Assembly: GCF_050876985.1 (NCBI RefSeq)
Contig: NZ_JBPAPP010000002.1
Length of the DNA: 64,000 nucleotides
Reading direction: 5' to 3' (one strand)
DNA from: Halopseudomonas sp002296055
GTDB lineage: Bacteria > Pseudomonadota > Gammaproteobacteria > Pseudomonadales > Pseudomonadaceae
The position numbers and the translations under genes were made by a program. The stretch's first letter is position 1. The number at the start of each line of letters is the position of its first letter. Positions 35,537-44,231 of the stretch are shown in pieces. The notes under the pieces are model-generated. The model saw only the letters and a program-made list of their open reading frames with translations. It ran no database searches and was not told the origin of the DNA.

Positions 35537-36312
35537 ACCATCAACGCAGAATCTGGCTTACCGGCGCATCCAGCGGCATCGGCCTTGCCTTGGCCGAACA
35601 ATTGGCCGAACAGGGCCACCGGGTTGCCCTCACCGCGCGACGCCGTGAGCCGCTGCTGGCCCTGGCCGAGCGCTACCCCGATCAGATCCTGGTAGTCACC
35701 GCCGATCTGACCGACATCCACGCCGTACGCGAGGCTGGCGAGCGGCTGGACGCCATCTGGGGCGGCTTGGACTGGGCTATTCTCAACGCAGGCACCTGTG
35801 AGTACATGGAGCTGCCGCGCTTTTCCGCCAGCCTGATAGAGCGGGTCATGCGGGTGAATGTGCTGGGCACCGCCAATTGCATTGAGACCGCCCTGCCTCT
35901 GCTGCGCCGTGGCTACGAGCCGCGCTTGGCGGTCGTGGGCAGCAGCGTCACCTATCTGCCATTGCCGCGCGCCGAAGCGTATGGCGCCTCCAAAGCGGCC
36001 CTGCGCTACCTGGTGCAATCCCTGGAGTTGGACCTGGCCGATGAAGGCGTGGCAGTCAGCCTGGTCAGCCCCGGCTTTGTCGACACGCCGCTCACCGCCA
36101 ACAACGATTTCGCCATGCCCATGCGCCTGAGCGCCAAGGAGGCAGCCCGCCGCACCCTGCGCGGCCTGGAACGCGGGCAGCGGGAGATCAGCTTCCCCGG
36201 TCGCTTTATTACCATGCTGCGCCTGATCGCAGCGCTTCCCGCCTGGCTGCGCATTACGCTGACACGGCGGCGCCGCAAGCCAGAGGTCGCAACTCAGCAG
36301 GAGGTTAACTGA
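35533..36312 (+). CDS. Short-chain dehydrogenase/reductase
   Basis: 259 residues, classical SDR. TGASSGIG at residues 10-17 binds NAD(P); ILNAG follows strand 4; the active site is Ser in VVGSSVTYL with YGASK (Tyr/Lys). The C-terminal region ends in a basic hydrophobic stretch (RFITMLRLIAALPAWLRITLTRRRRK) that may touch the membrane, which would suit a lipid-like substrate. Substrate is unknown. Start 35533 overlaps the NTF2-like gene by 4 nt and its stop shares one base with the next ATG. Confidence 0.92.
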   Translation: MNHQRRIWLTGASSGIGLALAEQLAEQGHRVALTARRREPLLALAERYPDQILVVTADLTDIHAVREAGERLDAIWGGLDWAILNAGTCEYMELPRFSASLIERVMRVNVLGTANCIETALPLLRRGYEPRLAVVGSSVTYLPLPRAEAYGASKAALRYLVQSLELDLADEGVAVSLVSPGFVDTPLTANNDFAMPMRLSAKEAARRTLRGLERGQREISFPGRFITMLRLIAALPAWLRITLTRRRRKPEVATQQEVN

Positions 36313-37559
36313 TGCGAATTGCAGTTGTCGGCAGCGGTATCGCCGGCCTGGTGGCGGCGCATTTGCTGTCGCGCCGCCACGACATCACCCTGTTTGAAGC
36401 CAACGACTGGATTGGTGGCCATACTCACACAGTCGACGTTGACGTGGCGCAGCAGCGCTATGCCATCGATACCGGGTTCATTGTCTTCAACGACTGGACC
36501 TACCCCAACTTCATTCGTCTGCTTGACCAACTGGGTGTGGCCTCCAAGCCCACTGAAATGAGTTTTTCGGTCAGCGACCCACGCAGCGGGCTGGAGTACA
36601 ACGGCAACAACCTCAACACCCTGTTCGCCCAGCGCCGCAACCTGATTTCCCCCGGTTTTCTGCGCATGCTGGCCGATATACTGCGCTTTAACCGCGAGGC
36701 GCTGACCGACCTGGAAAAGCCCGACGCAGGCAGCCACACGACCCTGGGCCAATACCTGCGCCAGCGCGGTTACAGCCGCCGCTTTATCGACCACTACATC
36801 GTCCCGATGGGCTCTGCAATCTGGTCGATGTCGCTGCGCGACATGCTGGACTTTCCGCTGGCCTTCTTTATTCGCTTTTTCCACAACCACGGCCTGCTGT
36901 CGATCAGCAACCGGCCTCAGTGGCGGGTCATTGAGGGCGGCTCACACAGTTACGTCCCAGCGCTCAGCGCCGCCTTCGCCAAAGGCATCCGACTGAACTG
37001 CCCGGTCCAGCGCATCCGCCGCGATGAACAGGGCGTCAGCATTCTCAGCCGTCAGGGCGAGGAGCGCTTTGACCGCGTGATACTGGCGTGCCACAGCGAC
37101 CAGGCCCTGCATTTGCTGGAGCAGCCCAGCGAAGCTGAACAGGCGATTTTGGGCGCCATTCGCTACGCCGACAACGACGTTGTGCTGCATACCGACACCC
37201 GCTTGCTGCCGCGCCGCAAACTGGCCTGGGCAAGCTGGAACTACCGACTCGGCGCCAACACCGAGCAGCCGGCCGCCTTGACCTACAACATGAATATCCT
37301 GCAAGGCATTGAGGCGCCGGAGACCTTCTGCGTCAGCCTCAACCAGACCGAACAGATTGACCCGGCACGTATTCTTGCGCGCTTCAGCTATGCCCATCCT
37401 CAGTTCAGCCAAGCAGCCAGTGCCGCCCAGCAGCAATGGCAGTCGCTGCTGGGCGAGCAGCACACCTTCTTCTGTGGCGCCTGGTGGGCCAACGGCTTTC
37501 ATGAGGACGGCGTCGTCAGCGCGCTGCGCGTTGCCGCACACTTTGGAGAGAGCCTCTGA
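36312..37559 (+). CDS. FAD-dependent amine oxidase-like protein (linked to cyclopropane synthase)
   Basis: 415 residues. MRIAVVGSGIAGLVAAHLL is the FAD-binding start; WIGGHTHTVDV and IDTGFIVFNDWTYPNFIRLL are typical of the flavin monoamine-oxidase-like proteins coded next to cfa genes. The C-terminal CGAWWANGFHEDGVVSALRVA is a clear family signature. Homologues in the singlet-oxygen (RpoE-ChrR) regulon of Rhodobacter act with the Cfa-like enzyme in making modified fatty acids; the exact reaction here is inferred. Coupled to both neighbours by TGATG overlaps. Confidence 0.93.
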   Translation: MRIAVVGSGIAGLVAAHLLSRRHDITLFEANDWIGGHTHTVDVDVAQQRYAIDTGFIVFNDWTYPNFIRLLDQLGVASKPTEMSFSVSDPRSGLEYNGNNLNTLFAQRRNLISPGFLRMLADILRFNREALTDLEKPDAGSHTTLGQYLRQRGYSRRFIDHYIVPMGSAIWSMSLRDMLDFPLAFFIRFFHNHGLLSISNRPQWRVIEGGSHSYVPALSAAFAKGIRLNCPVQRIRRDEQGVSILSRQGEERFDRVILACHSDQALHLLEQPSEAEQAILGAIRYADNDVVLHTDTRLLPRRKLAWASWNYRLGANTEQPAALTYNMNILQGIEAPETFCVSLNQTEQIDPARILARFSYAHPQFSQAASAAQQQWQSLLGEQHTFFCGAWWANGFHEDGVVSALRVAAHFGESL

Positions 37560-38368
37560 TGAGCCTCGCCAGCGCGCTCTACAGCGGCCAACTGCAGCAT
37601 CGCCGGCACCTGCCGCGCGGGCATCAGTTCCGCTACCGGATCACCCTGCTGCTGCTCGATCTCGACGAGCAGCCCGCGGTGTTCGGCCTGAGTGCGCTCT
37701 GGGGCGGCCGCTGGTGGTCACCCATGCGCTTTGCCGAGCGCGACTACCTGCGCGCTGAGCGCCAGCCGAAAGAGGGCCTTAAGACCTGCGCGCAGCGCCT
37801 GGTACGCGAGCAGTTGGGGCTGACATTGGACGGCCCAGTGCGGCTGCTCACGCAGATTCGCAGCTTTGGCATGCTGTTCAACCCAGTCTCGTTCTTTTAC
37901 TGCCATGACCTCAACGGTCAGCTGCGCGCCATCATCTGCGAAGTAACCAATACCCCCTGGGGAGAGCGCTTCAGCTATTTGCTGGAAGCCGACCCCAAGC
38001 AGCCGCGTCAGCATTTCAACCTGACCAAGCGCTTTCACGTCTCCCCCTTTTTACCCCGCGAAGCCGAGTACCACATGCACTTCAGCGTGCCGGCCGAACG
38101 CCTGCAGGTACGCATCGAGCACCATCAGGACGGCCAGCGCCTGTTCGACGCCAGCATGGGGCTGCAACGCCAGCCACTCAGCCCAGCGCTGCTGCGCCGC
38201 GAGACGCTGCGCTTTCCCTTCATGGTGCTGCGTACCGTCAGTGGCATCTACTGGCAGGCCCTGCGCCTGCTGCTCAAAGGCATACCGTTGTTTGACCATG
38301 CGCCCGCTGCGCAATCGGTGGCGGCGCATCCGCGCAAGGAGTCCGGACATGAAACCGAGCAGACCTGA
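37559..38368 (+). CDS. DUF1365 family protein
   Basis: 269 residues, matching DUF1365: SALYSGQLQHRRHLPRGHQFRYRITLLLLDLDE at the start, IRSFGMLFNPVSFFYCHD in the middle, and FHVSPFLPREAEYHMHFS, followed by a helix ending IYWQALRLLLKGIPLF. Function is unknown, but the gene is nearly always between the flavin oxidase and a cfa-like gene, which implies a role in lipid modification. It overlaps the amine oxidase gene by 1 nt and the cfa-like gene by 20 nt. Confidence 0.93.
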   Translation: MSLASALYSGQLQHRRHLPRGHQFRYRITLLLLDLDEQPAVFGLSALWGGRWWSPMRFAERDYLRAERQPKEGLKTCAQRLVREQLGLTLDGPVRLLTQIRSFGMLFNPVSFFYCHDLNGQLRAIICEVTNTPWGERFSYLLEADPKQPRQHFNLTKRFHVSPFLPREAEYHMHFSVPAERLQVRIEHHQDGQRLFDASMGLQRQPLSPALLRRETLRFPFMVLRTVSGIYWQALRLLLKGIPLFDHAPAAQSVAAHPRKESGHETEQT

Positions 38369-39620
38369 ACTGACCTGCAGCACGGCGCAAGAACGCGAGG
38401 GCTGGCTGCAGAAGCTGTGCCGTCAGGCTGTTATGGCGCGGCTACGCCTGCTGCAGCGCGGCACACTGCGCCTGCATCTTGAGGACGAAACCCTGGACTT
38501 TGGTCAGCCTGACCAGGACGGCCTGCACGCCGAGATTCGTCTGCACGACCCAGCCGCCTGGGGCCAGATTGCCTGCAACGGCAGTGTCGGTGCCGGCGAG
38601 GCCTACTTCCAGGGCATGTGGAGCACGCCCGACCTGACCGCCGTAACCCGCCTGTTTGTGCGCAACCTGGATGTGCTCGACGCCATGGAGACCGGTCTGG
38701 CACGGCTCGGACAACCCGCCCTGCAATGGCTGCACCGGCTCAACCGCAACAGCCTCAGCGGCTCGCGGCGCAACATCAGCGCTCACTACGACCTGGGCAA
38801 CGACCTGTTCGAGCGCCTGCTGGACCCAAGCATGATGTACTCGGCGGCCATTTTTGCACCCGGCAGCGATGATCTGCACGCCGCCCAGCTCAACAAGCTG
38901 GAGCACATCTGCCGCAAACTGGAGCTGAGCGCCGACGATCACCTGCTGGAAATTGGCACCGGCTGGGGCAGCATGGCCATCTACGCCGCGCAGCACTATG
39001 GCTGCAAGGTGACCACCACCACCCTGTCGCAGGAGCAATACCGCCTGGCCGAGGAGCGTATTGCGCAGGCCGGCCTGCAGGATCGCATTACCTTGCTACT
39101 TAAGGACTACCGCGAGCTAGAGGGGCAATACGACAAACTGGTGTCCATCGAGATGGTCGAGGCCGTGGGCCATGCCTACTTTGCCACCTACTTCAAGGCC
39201 TGCGCCGCCCTGCTCAAGCCCAACGGGCTGATGCTGCTGCAGGCCATCACTATTCGCGACCAGCGCTATGAACAGGCCCGCCGTAGCGTGGACTTCATTC
39301 AGCGCTATATCTTCCCGGGTGGCTCCTTGCCCTCGGTCAGCATCATTGGCGAGCTGACCCGCAAGCACACTGACCTTGCCATGCTGCACATGGAAGACAT
39401 CGGCCTGCACTACGCCCGCACCCTGCGGCACTGGTACCACAACCTGCAGCGCTACCGTGGAGAGCTGGCACAACTCGGGTATGATGACGCCTTTTTCCGG
39501 CTGTGGGAGTTCTACCTCTGCTACTGCGAAGGGGGCTTTCGCGAGCGCGGCATCGGCACCGCTCAGATCCTGCTTGGCAAACCCGACGCCCGCCCCGGAG
39601 CAACGCATTTGGGAGGCTGA
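38349..39620 (+). CDS. Cyclopropane-fatty-acyl-phospholipid synthase family methyltransferase
   Basis: 423 residues. An N-terminal lipid-binding domain is followed by a SAM-binding fold: SAHYDLGNDLFERLLDPSMMYS, the SAM loop LLEIGTGWGSMAIYAAQHYG, then VSIEMVEAVGHAYFATYF with the catalytic Glu region, and FIQRYIFPGGSLPS. It adds a methylene or methyl group from SAM to unsaturated acyl chains of membrane lipid. The genetic setting points to the stress-induced CfaA-type branch rather than the stationary-phase housekeeping Cfa. Start 38349 is inside the DUF1365 gene. Confidence 0.93.
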   Translation: MKPSRPELTCSTAQEREGWLQKLCRQAVMARLRLLQRGTLRLHLEDETLDFGQPDQDGLHAEIRLHDPAAWGQIACNGSVGAGEAYFQGMWSTPDLTAVTRLFVRNLDVLDAMETGLARLGQPALQWLHRLNRNSLSGSRRNISAHYDLGNDLFERLLDPSMMYSAAIFAPGSDDLHAAQLNKLEHICRKLELSADDHLLEIGTGWGSMAIYAAQHYGCKVTTTTLSQEQYRLAEERIAQAGLQDRITLLLKDYRELEGQYDKLVSIEMVEAVGHAYFATYFKACAALLKPNGLMLLQAITIRDQRYEQARRSVDFIQRYIFPGGSLPSVSIIGELTRKHTDLAMLHMEDIGLHYARTLRHWYHNLQRYRGELAQLGYDDAFFRLWEFYLCYCEGGFRERGIGTAQILLGKPDARPGATHLGG

Positions 39621-39621
39621 C

Positions 39622-40167
39622 ATGCCTGATCGGCGACTGATCGCCAACGCCGTACTTTTTCAGCTGAGCTGGTTCGCCTGTGTACTGGGCGGTACCAGCA
39701 CCTGGCTGGTGGTACCGGTAGTGGCGCTGCTGGTGCATTTTTTCTGGATCAGCAGTTGGGCTGCCGAAGGCAAGTTGGTGGTGTCGGTCATGCTGGCCGG
39801 GGCAGCGCTGGACTCCTTCCTGCTGCAGCTTGGCGTTCTGCAGTTCGCCGGCCAAGAGACTCTGGTGCCGCTCTGGTTGGCGTTACTCTGGGCACTGCTG
39901 GCGACTACCCTCAATCACTGCCTGAGCTGGACCGCGCGCCCCATCTGGCGTGCAGCATTACTGGGTGCGATCGGCGGGCCACTGAGTTACCTGGCTGGCG
40001 CGCGCCTGGCGGAGGTTGGACTGCCACTGGGTCAACTGAACACGGTGTTGCTGCTCGGAGGGATTTGGGCTCTGGTGATGCCAGTGCTGCATGGGTTCGC
40101 CCACCTTTACCGCGAGCAATACCGCATGCAGCAACTGGCCAGGAAGCATCAAGGCGACGCTTCCTGA
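39622..40167 (+). CDS. DUF2878 family membrane protein
   Basis: 181 residues with five or six hydrophobic helices (NAVLFQLSWFACVLGG, LVVPVVALLVHFFWISSW, LVPLWLALLWALLATTLNHCLSW). It matches DUF2878, a membrane protein family coded after cfa-like genes. A short cytoplasmic tail REQYRMQQLARKHQGDAS ends it. Function is unknown; handling of a lipid intermediate would fit. Start 39622 is one base after the cfa stop with GGGAGG upstream. Last gene of the operon; a DUF3833 or ChrR/RpoE gene often found nearby is not present. Confidence 0.85.
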   Translation: MPDRRLIANAVLFQLSWFACVLGGTSTWLVVPVVALLVHFFWISSWAAEGKLVVSVMLAGAALDSFLLQLGVLQFAGQETLVPLWLALLWALLATTLNHCLSWTARPIWRAALLGAIGGPLSYLAGARLAEVGLPLGQLNTVLLLGGIWALVMPVLHGFAHLYREQYRMQQLARKHQGDAS

Positions 40168-40173
40168 CGCCCA

Positions 40174-40695
40174 TCAGATGGGGTGGCGGTAGTAAACAGC
40201 CGCCTTGTTGACACCCTGGTTGGGTTGTTCGATACCGGCGTTGGAGTAATGGTAGTAACGCAGACCAACTTCAGCACCGGAGGTAAAGCGCAGGCCCGCC
40301 CCGAGGCGGTCTTCAAACTGGAAATTGGAGCCCAGGTCGCGGCGATCATCCAGGTTGGATTCGCTGAACACTGCAGCCCCGATACCCGCCTCCAGGAACG
40401 GCGTAACACCACCGTTGCCAGGGAAGCTCAGGGTAAACATCGGCGTCAGGCTGAGGCTGTCTGAGTCCAGCGCGCTCCAGTGTGTGTAGCCGGCGTCCCA
40501 GTAGCCACCAAGCACGGCGCCACCGCCATCGCTTTGCCATAGGGTGCGGCCAAAGTCGAACTGCAGGCCAAGGCGCAGGGTGTCGGTCGACTCGTTGGTG
40601 TGACCCCCTTCCAGGGTAATTCCGTCCACCGCGTACACGGATGAACTACAAGCCATAATCGACAGCATACTTCCGATTATCAACGAACGTCTCAT
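40174..40695 (-). CDS. pagL: Lipid A 3-O-deacylase PagL-like protein
   Basis: 173 residues. Signal peptide (MRRSLIIGSMLSIMACSSSVYA, cleavage near 22), then an 8-stranded outer-membrane barrel pattern ending in an aromatic-rich AAVYYRHPI. The PagL active-site stretch RYYHYSNAGIEQPNQG gives His149 and Ser151. In P. aeruginosa the third catalytic residue, Glu, lies 12 residues after the Ser; here that position is Asn163. PagL removes the 3-O acyl chain of lipid A. Start 40695 has AAGGAAG upstream; the frame to 40785 lies over the promoter. Position before murI matches Pseudomonas. Confidence 0.88.
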   Translation of the reverse strand: MRRSLIIGSMLSIMACSSSVYAVDGITLEGGHTNESTDTLRLGLQFDFGRTLWQSDGGGAVLGGYWDAGYTHWSALDSDSLSLTPMFTLSFPGNGGVTPFLEAGIGAAVFSESNLDDRRDLGSNFQFEDRLGAGLRFTSGAEVGLRYYHYSNAGIEQPNQGVNKAAVYYRHPI

Positions 40696-40791
40696 GGCGT
40701 CTTCTTCCTTATTTATCGACAAATCACGCAGAATAGACTGCGAAATAACGCAAAGTTCTCCCAACATGTAATTTTTTTGTAGCACCCCGAC

Positions 40792-41577
40792 CTAAACGGG
40801 CAAGGCGGCAACCACGCCAGAGCTGCCCCACAGTGCAGGCAACACTGACTGCATCTGTTGCGTGCTACCACTGCTCCAGAAACGTACCGTCGCGCTGCCA
40901 GGCTCTCGCAGCAAACCACTGTCGCTCAGTCGTGCCTGCACCTGACGGGCCACCGCCTCACCGGTATCGACTACCTGAATACCGGATGGCAATAACTGGC
41001 CAAGCAGGGGTTTGAGAAAGGGATAATGGGTGCAGCCCAGGATCAGGGTGTCACAGTCGGCCGCCAACAGCGGCTGCAAGTATTGCTGCAATAAGGCACG
41101 CACCTGCGGCCCCTGCAGATCACCGTGCTCTACGCACTCGACCAGCCCGGGGCAAGGCTGGGAGATCACTTGCACATCACGCGCAAAGCGATCCAGCAAA
41201 GCGGCGAAGGTAGCGCTTTGCAACGTGCCGGTGGTGGCTAACACGCCTACCCGACCATTGCGGGTGGCACAGGCAGCCGGCTTGACGGCCGGCTCCATAC
41301 CGATGATGGGCATATCGAAGGTACCGCGCAGCTCATTCACCGCCGCCACCGTCGCGGTGTTGCACGCCAGCACCAGAGAACGGGCGCCCTGAGCAATCAG
41401 AAACTCAGCGATACGCCGGCTGCGCAGACGGATCGCCTCGGGGGGTTTCTCGCCATAGGGTACGTGACCACTGTCGGCGACGTAGAGCAGGTCCGCATCG
41501 GGCAGCAGGCGACGAATCTCGCGTAACACCGAAAGCCCGCCAACACCGGAATCGAATACCCCAATCGGCGCGCTCAC
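40792..41577 (-). CDS. murI: Glutamate racemase
   Basis: 261 residues. IGVFDSGVGGLSVLREI opens the racemase fold; the two catalytic cysteines are Cys72 (LVLACNTATVAAV) and the Cys in TLILGCTHYPFL. It supplies D-glutamate for peptidoglycan. Last gene of the overlapping operon hemA-prfA-prmC-moeB-murI, with a 4 nt overlap with moeB. Confidence 0.97.
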   Translation of the reverse strand: MSAPIGVFDSGVGGLSVLREIRRLLPDADLLYVADSGHVPYGEKPPEAIRLRSRRIAEFLIAQGARSLVLACNTATVAAVNELRGTFDMPIIGMEPAVKPAACATRNGRVGVLATTGTLQSATFAALLDRFARDVQVISQPCPGLVECVEHGDLQGPQVRALLQQYLQPLLAADCDTLILGCTHYPFLKPLLGQLLPSGIQVVDTGEAVARQVQARLSDSGLLREPGSATVRFWSSGSTQQMQSVLPALWGSSGVVAALPV

Positions 41578-42323
41578 CCGGCAGCCCCGCAGCAGTTACA
41601 GGCCGGGTCACGGCGCACGCGCAGCTCACGAAAACGCGAATCCAGCGCGTCTATCAGCAGCAAACGGCCCACCAGCGGCTCACCAAAGCCAGCCAGCAGT
41701 TTCAGCGCCTCCAGTGCCTGCAGGCTGCCGACCATGCCAACCAGCGGCCCAACCACACCTGCCTCACTGCAGCTCAGGGCCTGCTCATCACCCTCACCGT
41801 ACAGGCACTGGTAACAGGGGCTATCCTCACGACGCGGATCAAACACGCTGAGCTGCCCTTCCAGACGAATCGCCGCCCCTGACACCAGAGGCTTGCCGAG
41901 CTGCACACAAGCAGCATTGACCGCATGGCGGGTGGCAAAGTTGTCGGAGCAGTCGAGTACCAGATCCACCTCAGCTACCGCCTGCTGCAAGGCCGCGCCG
42001 GCCAACGCCGAGGGCAGCGGCCGGCACTCGACCTGGGGGTTGATGGCTGCTACGCGCTCGGCCGCCGAGGCGACCTTGTCCCGGCCGATGTCGGCAGCGT
42101 GATGAATGACTTGCCGCTGCAGATTACTCAAGTCGACCTGATCCGGATCTGCCAACAGCAACTGGCCAACTCCGGCAGCGGCCAGATACAAGGCCACCGG
42201 CGAGCCCAACCCGCCCACACCGACCACCAGCACGCGACTGTTCAGCAGGCGCTGCTGCCCTTCGATATCAATCTGCGGCAGCAGAATCTGCCGGCTGTAG
42301 CGCAACAGCTGCTGATCATCCAC
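41574..42323 (-). CDS. moeB: Molybdopterin-synthase adenylyltransferase MoeB (HesA/MoeB/ThiF family)
   Basis: 249 residues. E1-like adenylation fold: VLVVGVGGLGSPVALYLAAAGVG binds ATP, DCSDNFATRHAVNAAC forms the substrate site, and two cysteine pairs (SPCYQCLYG and DPACNCCG) bind zinc. It adenylates the C-terminus of MoaD (or ThiS, the paralogue) before sulfur transfer. The choice of MoeB over ThiF rests on position after prmC, as in E. coli and Pseudomonas. Overlaps prmC by 8 nt. Confidence 0.9.
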   Translation of the reverse strand: MDDQQLLRYSRQILLPQIDIEGQQRLLNSRVLVVGVGGLGSPVALYLAAAGVGQLLLADPDQVDLSNLQRQVIHHAADIGRDKVASAAERVAAINPQVECRPLPSALAGAALQQAVAEVDLVLDCSDNFATRHAVNAACVQLGKPLVSGAAIRLEGQLSVFDPRREDSPCYQCLYGEGDEQALSCSEAGVVGPLVGMVGSLQALEALKLLAGFGEPLVGRLLLIDALDSRFRELRVRRDPACNCCGAAG

Positions 42324-43149
42324 GCCAAAGCCCTCCGGTCACTCGCTGCTGGCCGCCCAAATCGCGCCAGCTCTCAATCTGCTCGAACCCGCGTTCAGAC
42401 AGCAGCTGCGCGACGGCATCGGCCTGCTGCCAACCATGCTCGAACAGCAGCCAGCCACCCGGCTGCAGGTAATCAGGCGCCAGCTGAACCAGGCTGCGAA
42501 TATCGTCCAACCCGTCAGCACCGCTGACAAGTGCACTGCCCGGCTCAAAGCGCACATCACCCTGCCGCAGATGCGGGTCATCGGCAGCAATGTAAGGCGG
42601 GTTGGAGACGATCAGATCAAACTGCCGGCCGGCCAGCGCACTGAACCAGTCGCTCTGCTCAAAGGCCGCATTGCCAATCTGCAGCCGCTCGGCATTACCG
42701 CGCGCCAGCGTCACCGCCTCGGCCACCCGATCCACCCCGGTCAGTTGCCAGTCAGGGCGCTCAACCGCCAGCGCCAGCGCGATGGCCCCCGTGCCGGTGC
42801 CCAGATCAAGCACCTTGGCAGGTCCAGACGGGCCAAGCTCCAGCGCCACCTCGACCAGACGCTCGGTATCCGGGCGCGGAATCAGCGTGCTCTGGCTGAC
42901 CTGCAACTGCAGGCTCCAGAAGCCTTGCTCGCCCAGCAGGTAGGCGACGGGCACACCGCTACGACGCTGACTCAGGAGCTGCTCGAACTGGCGCAGCTGA
43001 TCGGCATCCGGTCGACGCTCGGGCCAGGTACGCAAGTAGGTACGGGGTTTGCCGATGGCATGACACAGCAGCAGCTCTGCATCCAGCCGCGCGGTGTCAG
43101 AGTCAGGCAGCTCAATGCTGGCCAGCAGCTCGGCCAGGGTCGGCGTCAT
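42316..43149 (-). CDS. prmC: Peptide chain release factor N(5)-glutamine methyltransferase
   Basis: 277 residues. SAM-binding VLDLGTGTGAIALALAVERP and the substrate motif NPPY (LIVSNPPYIAADDPHLR) are in place, with an N-terminal helical domain for release-factor binding. It methylates the Gln of the GGQ motif of RF1 and RF2. Directly after prfA with a 4 nt overlap, so enzyme and substrate are coupled. Confidence 0.96.
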   Translation of the reverse strand: MTPTLAELLASIELPDSDTARLDAELLLCHAIGKPRTYLRTWPERRPDADQLRQFEQLLSQRRSGVPVAYLLGEQGFWSLQLQVSQSTLIPRPDTERLVEVALELGPSGPAKVLDLGTGTGAIALALAVERPDWQLTGVDRVAEAVTLARGNAERLQIGNAAFEQSDWFSALAGRQFDLIVSNPPYIAADDPHLRQGDVRFEPGSALVSGADGLDDIRSLVQLAPDYLQPGGWLLFEHGWQQADAVAQLLSERGFEQIESWRDLGGQQRVTGGLWRG

Positions 43150-44231
43150 GCCGACTCCAGCGCTGCCAGCTGATCAGCCTGGTACTCACGCAGCAGCGGC
43201 TCGATCACGTTATCGAGGTTGCCGGTAATCACTTCATCCAGGCTGTAGAGGGTCAGGTTGATGCGGTGATCGGTCACCCGCCCCTGCGGAAAGTTATAGG
43301 TACGGATACGCTCGGAACGGTCACCCGAGCCCACCAGAGAGCGACGGGTGTCGGACAGCTCCTTCTCCTGTGCTTCGCGCTGCTGATTCACCAGCTTGGC
43401 CTGCAGCAGGCTCATGGCACGGGCGCGGTTCTTGTGCTGCGAGCGCTCGTCCTGGCACTCGACCACAATGCCAGTCGGCAGGTGGGTCAAGCGAATCGCC
43501 GAATCGGTCTTGTTAACGTGCTGGCCGCCGGCACCGGACGCGCGGTAGGTGTCCACGCGCAAATCGGCTGGGTTGATCTCAATCTCGGCCTGCTCATCCA
43601 TTTCCGGCAGGATTGCCACGGTGCAGGCGGAGGTGTGAATACGCCCCTGCGACTCGGTCTCCGGCACCCGCTGCACGCGGTGCGCGCCGGACTCGAATTT
43701 GAGCTTGGCGTACACCGACTGCCCCTCGACGCGGGCGATAACTTCTTTATAACCACCATGCTCGCCCTGGTTTTCCGACAACACTTCTACGCGCCAGCCC
43801 TGACGCTCGGCGTAGCGGCTGTACATGCGGAACAGGTCGCCAGAAAAGATCGCCGCTTCATCACCGCCAGTGCCTGCGCGAATCTCCAGAAACACGTTGC
43901 GGTCGTCGTTCGGGTCTTTCGGCAACAGCAGGCGGTTCAGCTCTTCTTCCAGCTCAGCCAGCTGTGCGGTGTTGGCCTCCAGGTCTTCCTCGGCCATCTC
44001 GCGCAAATCTGGATCGCTGTCTTTCAGCAGGCTGCGCGCTTCTTCAATGTCGTCCTGCACACGGCGCCACTGTTCATAGCATTTGACCGTGCCTTCCAGC
44101 TCGGCGTACTCCTTGGAGTAACTGCGAAAGCGCGGCTGATCGCTGATCACCTCGGCGTCGCTGAGTAGCGCTGCCAATTCTTCAAAACGCTCGCCAAGGG
44201 CGTCCAGCCGGTTCAACAGGGATGCTTTCAT
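43146..44231 (-). CDS. prfA: Peptide chain release factor 1
   Basis: 361 residues. The catalytic GGQ is in ASGAGGQHVNKTDSAIRL; the anticodon-like PxT region appears as HRVQRVPETESQGRIHTS. It recognises UAA and UAG stop codons and triggers peptide release. Position between hemA and prmC is the classic arrangement; 4 nt overlaps on both sides. Confidence 0.98.
   Translation of the reverse strand: MKASLLNRLDALGERFEELAALLSDAEVISDQPRFRSYSKEYAELEGTVKCYEQWRRVQDDIEEARSLLKDSDPDLREMAEEDLEANTAQLAELEEELNRLLLPKDPNDDRNVFLEIRAGTGGDEAAIFSGDLFRMYSRYAERQGWRVEVLSENQGEHGGYKEVIARVEGQSVYAKLKFESGAHRVQRVPETESQGRIHTSACTVAILPEMDEQAEIEINPADLRVDTYRASGAGGQHVNKTDSAIRLTHLPTGIVVECQDERSQHKNRARAMSLLQAKLVNQQREAQEKELSDTRRSLVGSGDRSERIRTYNFPQGRVTDHRINLTLYSLDEVITGNLDNVIEPLLREYQADQLAALESA

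Noticed and set aside
38349..39620. Naming the methyltransferase as the housekeeping Cfa
   Set aside because: The operon context points to the stress-linked branch, and I cannot tell the two apart by sequence alone, so no gene symbol was given.
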